From assembly GCF_000151315.2 (NCBI RefSeq), contig NW_011887306.1, forward strand, positions 697,540 through 761,539: a stretch of DNA of 64,000 nt, in the 5' to 3' direction. The position numbers and the translations under genes were made by a program. The stretch is from Capsaspora owczarzaki ATCC 30864. Taxonomy: Eukaryota; Opisthokonta; Filasterea. Under the pieces are notes generated by a model. That model was not told where the DNA came from and searched no databases. It was given only the letters and a program-made list of their open reading frames with translations. How positions within the stretch are numbered: the stretch's first letter is position 1; each line of letters opens with the position of its first letter. Below are positions 56,238-64,000 of this stretch, piece after piece.

Positions 56238-59200
56238 TTAGCGCGCCACCATCAGGTCAGCCATGTCCAGCTGCGAGTCGATGGCCAGATTCTTCTCGTT
56301 GGCCAGGTGCAATAGGCAAACAAAACAGATTGCCACAGAGAGACCGCTGCTGCTGTTTGCTTGCTGTTGCAACGTCTGCGTCTTGAGCTGCTGTTGGTAC
56401 GGAGCCGCGAGCTCACCAAATAGGCTTGAGAAGGACTGCACAGGCTATTAGCGGTGGGAATCAGGGTGTCAGCGATTCAAAAAAAAAAAAAAAAAAAAAA
56501 CAACAACAAAAAAAAAAAAAAAAAAAAAACACAAGTCAGCGTCAATTTTCCGCAAACACAACCCGCAAACGAACAATCTCCGCAGAACTTTACCATTTCG
56601 TCAGACTCCTGGGTTTTGGTGGGCTTGTCAACAACATGTGCCTCTTTCTCGAGGCGTGACCACATGGTCTCTTTCAGGCGTCTTACGTCCACGCGCTTGG
56701 CTGCCTTGGCGTAGCTGATGGAAATCTTCTCGACGCGGCGGGGCTGATCAATCAAACCTTCTCCTGCAATAAATGTCTCGTCTGCGGTCATGGATGTGTT
56801 GAACAGGCCAAACGTCGTGTTGTTGGTCACATTGCCTGCGCTGCTGTTGAGCATGTGCCCGTCGTCTTTGGCGTCGTCATACGATGGACCATCATCACCG
56901 TAGTAGTCATCGTCGTCGTCGTTGTCGTGATGCTGGTCGTAGTCATTCTCATGGACCTGATCGTCATTTGTCGGCACATTGCTTGCTGCAGACTTTGCGG
57001 CAGCGTTCCACTTGACCTACACATTCAATCAGTGAGCCACCACACACATTCACCAGGCCTCGTTGCTGCATGTTTCATTTTGCTTACGAGCACAGTGGGC
57101 TTCAGGAACAGCCGTGACAACTTGTCCACGGTGTAGTGGACGTCGTCGGGCAGCGTGGTGGCAGCCGTGGTCAACTTGTCCACAGTCGGCTTGGACAGAG
57201 TGGTTGCAGCGCGGCTCTTCCCAAGTGCAACTGCCCAATCGACCTTTTTGGTGCTCGAAAAATCAATCAAGAATGCTTCCTTGCGCGACTTTTTCTTTTT
57301 GCTCGAGTCCGAAGCAATCGAAGCAGCGTCGTCTGTACAGGACATTTGCCAGCGTGAGAGTCAGTTCCCAATTGTCGAATGTAAATGGAGGGATGCATCA
57401 TTGTAGTTTGGTTTGCATCGACATAGAGAACTTACCTTTGGGAGTGGTCTTGAGCTTCCAGTGGTTGTTGCCCGTCCAGGATTTGAGCGCAGAAGCATCA
57501 AAGTACGAATACTCGTTGTCATTGCCAATGGTCAGCGCAAGCGTTGCGCGAGTATTGGGGCGGCCGGACACACCTGCGCTGGAGACGGACAGTGAATCGC
57601 CGTCCGTGCTGTCGGCGCTGACCATGATTGAGCCTGCAGTGCTCGCCGCGTCTGTGCCGTTCATGAACTGATGTGCGGCAAATATCTGGCCGACCTCGCT
57701 ATAGACATCTTCAGCGTCGCTGAAATTGGTAAAGTCGTCCTCGTCGTTGTCGTAGCCGTCGGCGTATCCGTCATTCCGGTCGTCGTCCGGCATCGGTCGC
57801 GTTGGCAAGTCCTCGGCAAGGAAATCCGTGTCACCAGCTCGGTCGGCACCCTGCAACGCATCCAATCCACCAACTGCATCGCCTGGCACCCATCCTCGGA
57901 ACTCGAATTTGGTGAAGGCCGAGCAAATCTCGCGGCTATCAAAGTCCTTGTCCGCCGCGATGTAGGCTGTGACGAAACGTACAGAGACAAGTACGTAGTT
58001 AATCACAAGTGAGTGAGCTTGAATGAAATGAGCGATCTTGCTAAACCAGAGCGCAACAACAAAATGAACAGTTCACCTTTGAGATCGCTAATGTCAATGG
58101 TGCTGTTGGGAGAGCGGTTTTCCGTTTCGGTTTCGGCCTCGTCGCCGCGACCATCGACGCAGTCCGAAGAGTCGAAAATCAGCTCGCAGGCATTGCGGAC
58201 GGAGAGATGGTTGAGCAACAGGCCCTTGGCACCACCTTCGTCAAACGAAGCGGACGTTTTGGTGAACAGCGGATCAACGTCAAACTCCATATCGAAGGTT
58301 TTAACATTGAGGGCTGCAGCATTCGTCTCCAGCGTGTTGACACTTCGATGCGCCTGTTGCAGTTCAGTATGGAGTGAGGAAAACAAGTTCCAACGCCAGC
58401 TCGCTCAATTTTTTGTTCAAATTTCATACCTTGCGTGCTTTGGTGCCGTCTCCCTCCTCAGTTTCCTCTGTTTTGCAAGCAACAAGCACACAAGGGCAAT
58501 GAACATTGTGTTTGTGTGGTTTTTTCATTCAAAGGTATGCTTGTAGAGTGATGCAACAAAGACCCGGCCCTTGCAAAAACCACTCACCAGCTGTGGCACT
58601 GCTGCGTGTCAGTCCTCCAAGCACCTTGTATGTCTCAGTGTGAATGGAATCCACACGGTACGAGTAAATCTTGATACTTGCATCGAGTGTGCAGCTGGCG
58701 GCTTGGAAGTTGGTCATTTCGCCGTCATTCTGAGACTCGAGCACCGCAGTAATGTAGTCGATCAACGGCAATTCCCAACTGTTCTTTTGGGTGATTTTCT
58801 GTCAACGAATGAATAGCAAACCAAAAAGACGATCAAAGATGAGTGAGTTTTGCAATTCTGATTTTGCATTGAAAAGCAACAAGCAAAAAAAAAAAAAAAA
58901 AAAAAAGTTTCAAATTGAAAAAAAAAAAAAACTGTTTCAAAAAAAAAAAAAACCGTTGTGTTTCAAATAAACCGCCAAAAACCGAGACCGAGTTTTGGGT
59001 TTTCTGATTCTTATTCACAAGCGTGCTGACTTTGTTCTTTAGCATGCACTGGTTGCTGCCTTTAATGTCATGGCGGAAGTTATCCGATTGAGCCGCGGAG
59101 AGAGGAGAAACGGGCAGAAGCGAAAAGAGACGAAATATCGGCTTGTTGTTCGCTTTACATTTTCAGAGCTCAACTTGATGCAGTTCGAGTAGAGGTCTGC

Positions 59201-59293
59201 AACCCGGTGCGAGGACATGGACGCGGGCTGCTGAGCCTCTGTTTGCTGCTGCAGTTGCTGCGACTGTTGTGCAGCTGCAACGCGCGAAGCCAT
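56238..59293 (-). CDS. NCAPH: Condensin subunit 2, kleisin NCAPH/Barren/Brn1
   Basis: Eight exons: 59159-59293, 58588-58798, 58430-58467, 58077-58353, 57436-57966, 57088-57332, 56594-57016, 56238-56444; 688 residues, near the usual 700-750. This gamma-kleisin bridges the SMC2 and SMC4 heads and recruits the HEAT subunits to condense chromosomes. Conserved boxes in order: VADLYSNCIKLSSENKI; ASCTLDASIKIYSYRVDSIH then KVLGGL; FDMEFDVDPLFTKTSASFDE; EYSYFDASALKSW then WKLK; FLIDFSSTKKVDW; TLPDDVHYTVDKLSRLFLKP; VEKISISYAKAAKRVDVRRL; and the winged-helix end AICFVCLLHLANEKNLAI then MADLMVAR. Acidic Asp/Asn/Tyr-rich linkers lie between. The intron after exon 7 contains long A-runs. Confidence 0.96.
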
Positions 59294-61929
59294 TTGTTTT
59301 TGCTGGCGAAAGAGTGAACGAAAACGAAAAAAAAAAAAAAAACCGAATGGAAAGGAAAATAAAAGTGAAACGAGAATATAAAAAGACCAAAAGGAGTTAG
59401 TTCCACTGCTTCATCATCTCAATTCTCCAGTGTCCACCCAGGTATCTGGTTTCATGAGGTCTGACTGCGGTTGCTTTTCCATAGATCTTCGCGCTTCAAT
59501 GCCCAAAGGGGTTGACTGGATTGTTTTTTTTTTTGTTTTTTTTTTTGCCAGACCCTGAAAATTTTCGAGGGGCTTCATTCACTGTCGCTCCCCTCTTGAC
59601 CATACACCTTTTGATACCTGTAGATTGGAAGAAACAAGAAGCGGAAGCGTATGGTTGCGAGGATATCGCAGGGGACACGATCAATTGAATACGTCCGGGT
59701 CGGCAACAAGTTCGCCTCCTCTCGACCTGTCCGATGGTCATGCCGTAATTTTGCCATGTATTATTGATAGCCAGAGTATACGATCATGCATTGGTGGAAT
59801 CTGGGGAGGATTGGCCCCACAGGGATTTGGACCGAGAAGCGACTTGAGGTTTCAATGACCAAATCCAAGGCCACTGTCAAGCTTGTAGTTGCGCCCCACC
59901 CCCCTCACCCGGCTTTGGACACGGAAGCCCCTTTTGATAGGTACTAGTACATCTTTGAATTGTCTGAGATATCGAGTTCACCAGGAAACTTGCGGGTATA
60001 CATTTTGCAATGGGAATTTTTCCCCAGTTCACTGAGGCCACTGTGCACCACCGCCCGCCGCCCTGACCCCATCAGGTTTGTACATGACCTGACAGCACCC
60101 CGTGGCTGCATTGGCGAGGACGGGGGACACCTGCATCGTCGTGTACGGATACCCCCTTTTTGCGTGTCGCAGCTGGTGACGAGGTCCCTCAAAACGGCAC
60201 TGCAGCCCCTTCTACTGTACACCATTGGAATGAGCCGATTTTTTAGATATAGAATCATGTGCGAGACGGCCAGGAGCGAAGCGCTGGAGGCCGCACCAGG
60301 TTTCGGGTCCGTCGCGGCCAAGCCGACCGCTCGATCTCGGCCTAGACCGCACCCACCGCCGATATTATGGTCTCTAAAAATCTAGTAGATGGGTCTGGTA
60401 CCTCCATTGAACGGGCGGGCCTGGGGCAGTGTCCGACTGCTGGATATGGACAGCCGTCCACGAGCCCTCAGGGCGCCGACTAGGACAGCCCGTTAGCGCC
60501 ACCTCTAGTATAGAAAGTTAGCGCTTGGCATGGTGTATATGAATCCGGGATCGGTCGGGCGGTAGCGCTCGATAGCACGAAGACTGAATCGGCCTTTCGA
60601 ATTTCGTCCAAAACCTGCTAGCCCCGAGATCGATGCCTTTCACCAGCTCTGTCCGTGTAATCCATACATATTCCGATTGTTCAATGTCTGATGAGTTGAA
60701 AACCGTTATGGCGAGTGAGGTGCCGCACGATGCGTCCGACTTGGCTTCGCACTCGTATCCAGCCATGTAGACACCTAGGAGCTTGACCAGCCATATATCA
60801 ATGTACTCTATACACTCTATAGTATCCGCTCTATATCGCGCGTGGACAGTGATCGTTGGTTTCTAGTTGATGCACCCGACCAAACATTCGACGGGCTTTA
60901 ACTTGCGATTTCCGAGTCGCATCCATGAAATATTTTACCAGACAACAGTAAATTAGTACTAGAGTCTAAATCATTGATGCGGAATTGCGGTGATATCTGG
61001 AGGGTGGATCACGAAGGGTCGGAAATGACCCATTTGGCGGGTGCTCGATCTTTGTCCAGCATCGTCCGATCTCTGATATTGTAACTTTTTCTTGCTTCTC
61101 ACGTGCATTAGACATCACATCTGCGGAGGGGCGGATGTGGTACTAAATCATGCGGAGTGGGAGGAGGCCAAAGTTTCGGCCAACTCGCAAAACCATGGAT
61201 CGAGTGTCCGGTCGTTTTACCGGCCGTCCATGCTGCCACCGGTACGTGATAATACTTACCAATAGTGTTAGAGTTGCTTTGCTTTTGTTCCGACCGATTC
61301 CACTTGATAGAAGCCGACTTAGCGAATCGTGCAAATGGTCTTCTTGACGCTCCTCGTGTGACCACCACTGCCGTGATACAACAAGTTTCGAGGTTTTAAA
61401 AGTGTTGTCAGATAATTTACATTTGAATCATAGCCGTTAGTGGCCATTGGTACTTGCGCTTCTTGTCGTGGGATGAGACTTGCTTTTCGTGACTCGACCG
61501 CGGCTTTGGGGTGCATGAACGCCTCAAGATCCCATCCCCATCCATGTTTATCAGTATTTTATCGTTTTCTGTGATTAGTGGGCCTAGTCCATAGCACTGG
61601 CTGGTGGCAGAAACTTGACTGCGCTGAATTCCTCTTCGCGCTTGAGTCTGTCTCTTCAAGCTGATCTACCTCAAACAGATCGTGCTTCAGACCAGGTCTA
61701 TGACATGTAACCGATAGTATCATCAATTCTAGTTACGTGGCTATCCAGGATGAGGCATGAAACCAATGTTGTACCCCTAGAATCATGTTCCTTCGGCGAG
61801 CTAGTTTTGCTGAACCAACTCCGTCTGTCTACGCTAGCTAAATCGTCTAAAACCGTACCCATATGGAATAGATAAAATTAAATACATAAATTAAACAATA
61901 AAACACAAGAGCAGCGGACTAAACACCCT
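59294..61929. other. 2.6-kb gene-free region
   Basis: No exon, RNA gene or repeat that I can recognise. 59294-59560 still looks like the rest of the window (A- and T-runs). From about 59600 to 61860 the homopolymer runs disappear and the sequence looks evenly mixed, with short open frames in all six frames and none above about 140 codons. An AT-rich stretch (61861-61920) precedes the 3' end of the Ulp1-like gene. Confidence 0.6.
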
Positions 61930-64000
61930 TCAAGCCTTCGTTACGTGCGGTGTCCAGCAGCGGGCGGCATCAGCGAGCCACTTGAACCGCACATGCTCGG
62001 CAATCAGGAGCGACAAGGGAGGTACGGCTTGAGATCTAGAAGGTTGACCAACGTTGGGCGGAGGTGGATCGGTAGGGACCCACGGCCACGGGTTAGACGT
62101 GGATGCCTGCAAGTCTTCTGCTGACACGCCGAGCCGTGCAATCCTCTCGGCCATCCACAAGGCGAGCCAACCACAAGTCCAAGGAGGTTCCTCCGTCTGG
62201 CCAGGCCCTTGGTGCCCGTAGATAGAACCCGGCTCGGGAACAAAGCTCCATTCAGTCGAGTCCGGCAAGAACGATTTAACAATTTCGACAAGGTCGAGAG
62301 CCAGTTTCTTCAGTCCCTCAAAAATGCGGATGGTGAAGGTTTTCCGATGCAGCACAACGAGGAACCAGTGCTGCTCTCGATTCGCTGGAAAGATGACAAG
62401 GCCATCTTCCGATGCAGCGACTGTGTCAGACAATGAATCTTTGCACTCCGAGAACCTGATTTCTCGGTTGGAGTGACCTCGCAGTGATCTGTCCATGTCA
62501 GCAGTCCCGTTGGCGTTGAAGGTCTGCTGCTTAGGCAATCGATTACCTCATGCTGTGAGTCACCGCTCTCCGCAATCAAGCAACCGCGGTCCAACCTTAA
62601 CACACACACACACACATCATACCCAAAAGGTGACTTTGACCCCATTTTGCGAGGTAATGTTTGCTTGTTGCAGGCGCCCGAAGCAAAAGTCAAGCGCTTC
62701 AGCGGACATCCACTCAGAGCCCTTGTCGACGAATGGCTTCAAGACTTGACTCGCTGGTAGATGTTCGGACGCATCTATCCCAGGCGAATTGAGCTTGATC
62801 GGGATCCTCCTGTCATAGAGCTGAAGGAACTCCTGCACAGTTTGCAAGGCCTTCGGGGACAGTTTGGCGGCCGGTTGGGCAGCTGCTGAGATTGAAGCCG
62901 TCGACTCTACAGACGAGTTGGGCAGTGGCGGGGATCGAAGCCATCGGCTCGGCGGACAGTTCGGTCGGCGCTTGGGTCGACTCTGCGGACACGTTGTCGG
63001 GCGGTTGAGTAGCGGCTGGGATTGTGCGTGAGACCCGCAGGGGTGTGAACTGCAAGGGCTGGCAGGCTCTCATGAGCCAACGGTACGCGAGAATTCTAGG
63101 CCTGGGGTGCCATGCGAGCTCAGCTTTGATTGCCTCGGGGGGATCTGTCCACATGCTTGCCCACAGACGCTTCATCAGGATCGGCCTCGGTCGTTGAACA
63201 AGTTCGGTTAGGCCTGCGGAGGCTGCTTGTTGAGCAGAGGGGCGGCCAGGAGGAGTCTGCGGCGCTCGTGCAGACCTAGTAGCGCAGTCACGCCTGACTG
63301 TATGCGGAGGTTGCACGTGCCCTGCATGCGAAACAGAAGAAGAAGGGCGGTCACAAAGAGCAGAGAGAGGCGTGCGTTCTGCTTGGTCGACCTGCATCGG
63401 TTCAGCGGACCCAGAATCGTGGCTGCGACTGCCTGCATGCGGAGCTGGAGCATGTGCCGTATGCGCAGCATGGGGAAACCGATGCATGTGAAGCATGAGC
63501 AGGAGCACCAGCAGGACTATGTTGAGCAGGAGCACCAGCAGCAGGGGCTTGAGCAGGTGCTGTCCACTGGACTTTCATTGCAGCAATATTGCGTCGTGTG
63601 ACGGGGTCCAGGGGCGAGAAAAGCAACGAGAGCTCGGCAGCAGACACGCTCTTGCCGCTGGGGTGCCCAGGCATCTGAAAGCCAAAGTCGCTCTCCACGT
63701 CGTCTTCAAGCCTGGCATCAAGCTCCAGTTCTGGGCGCAACACGTTGCGTGCAGTGGGCATCAGCACGACACGGTCATCGTGGTTGTGCTTGACAAGGGA
63801 CAACTTGATTTGCTTCTTGTCGTCCTGGGGGAGGTTGCACATGTGATGGAAACACGCGTGCGTGGTGCTGAGCGGGGCGACGAGGATCGTGGCCGGCACG
63901 AGAAATTTGGCACGACAGGCGTACTCGGACACGGCCTTCCCCCCAAGAAACAATGAAGCGCTGTCAACGCGGTGCAGCAGCTCGACGCACGCCCAGTCCG
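61930..64000 (-). CDS. Ulp1-like C48 cysteine peptidase gene, partial, possibly transposon-derived and frame-disrupted
   Basis: The 3' exon 61930-62526 encodes a Ulp1-type core: GLVIFPANREQHWFLVVLHR gives the catalytic His; the usual Asp of the YDS motif is Glu (RIFEGL); an oxyanion Gln (HQGPGQ) and the nucleophile in TCGW follow. The exon upstream ends at 62623 (TGG/GTATGA, 96-bp intron with a CA repeat) and carries LKPFVDKGSEWMSAEALDFC, the usual substrate-binding lead-in. Farther upstream, protein-like sequence continues to the right edge, but in different frames: 63402 to beyond 64000 in one (CNLPQDDKKQIKLSLVKHN), about 62930-63480 in a second (Pro/Ala-rich; AELAWHPRPRILAYRWLMRA), and 62623-62930 in a third. 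No adequate introns explain the shifts. C48 domains of this sort are common in DNA transposons; no transposase is seen inside the window. Confidence 0.6.

Noticed and set aside
59944-60385. Overlapping frames of 125 (-) and 141 (+) codons in the gene-free region
   Set aside because: No domain, no splice context, and both strands equally open over the same bases, as expected by chance.

Overview
The window is nuclear DNA from a unicellular eukaryote. It is gene-dense: 20 intron-bearing or intact protein genes, one intronless gene, two tRNA genes and a partial protease-like gene in 64 kb. Introns are short to medium (66 bp to about 660 bp), many carry long poly-T/poly-A or microsatellite tracts, and exons are GC-rich at third positions. 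The gene set points to an opisthokont close to animals: a leucine-rich-repeat receptor tyrosine kinase with a canonical HRDIAARN loop, a TACC centrosomal protein, the gamete fusogen HAP2, a mannose-6-phosphate-receptor-like protein, and a Zn2Cys6-PAS regulator of a type best known from fungi. A filasterean such as Capsaspora owczarzaki is my best guess. This rests on recalled family traits, not on a database search. All splice models below were built by eye. Each model keeps an open frame across every junction, and each full-length total is divisible by three.

Layout, left to right: a glycine-rich protein (41-1130, -); an LRR gene (2035-4053, -); a cysteine-repeat single-pass membrane protein (4640-7552, +); mitochondrial protease subunit IMMP2 (8074-8905, -); AP-1 gamma-adaptin (9097-12779, +); WDR6 (13779-18291, -); TACC (18504-21323, -); the 18-exon LRR receptor tyrosine kinase (22994-28243, +); tRNA dihydrouridine synthase DUS2 (28438-30597, -); two identical, divergent tRNA-Gly(GCC) genes (30770-30839 and 31081-31150); a miniature LTR element with identical LTRs and a 5-bp target duplication (31595-32629); ISD11/LYRM4 (33045-33678, +); HAP2 (34500-37536, +); PNO1 (37717-39547, -); a second LRR gene paralogous to the first but inverted (39884-41755, +); a PFA-DSP-family phosphatase homologue lacking the catalytic arginine (41987-42935, -); SART1 (43392-46415, +); a Zn2Cys6-PAS factor (46558-49341, -); a mitochondrial Sel1-repeat protein (49532-50855, -); a DEK-C/SWIB chromatin protein (50996-53123, -); a mannose-6-phosphate-receptor-like protein (53546-55994, +); condensin subunit NCAPH (56238-59293, -); then 2.6 kb with no recognisable gene and a Ulp1-like C48 peptidase gene that runs off the right edge (61930-64000, -).

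The genes do not form one pathway. They serve vesicle traffic and lysosomal sorting (AP-1 gamma, M6P receptor-like), mitochondria (IMMP2, ISD11, Sel1 protein), RNA and ribosome maturation (WDR6, DUS2, tRNA-Gly, PNO1, SART1), chromosome and spindle biology (NCAPH, TACC, SWIB protein), and the cell surface (RTK, HAP2, cysteine-repeat protein). The most notable items are HAP2, the exon-modular LRR genes and RTK, the young LTR element beside the tRNA pair, and a right-hand flank that looks unlike the rest of the window.
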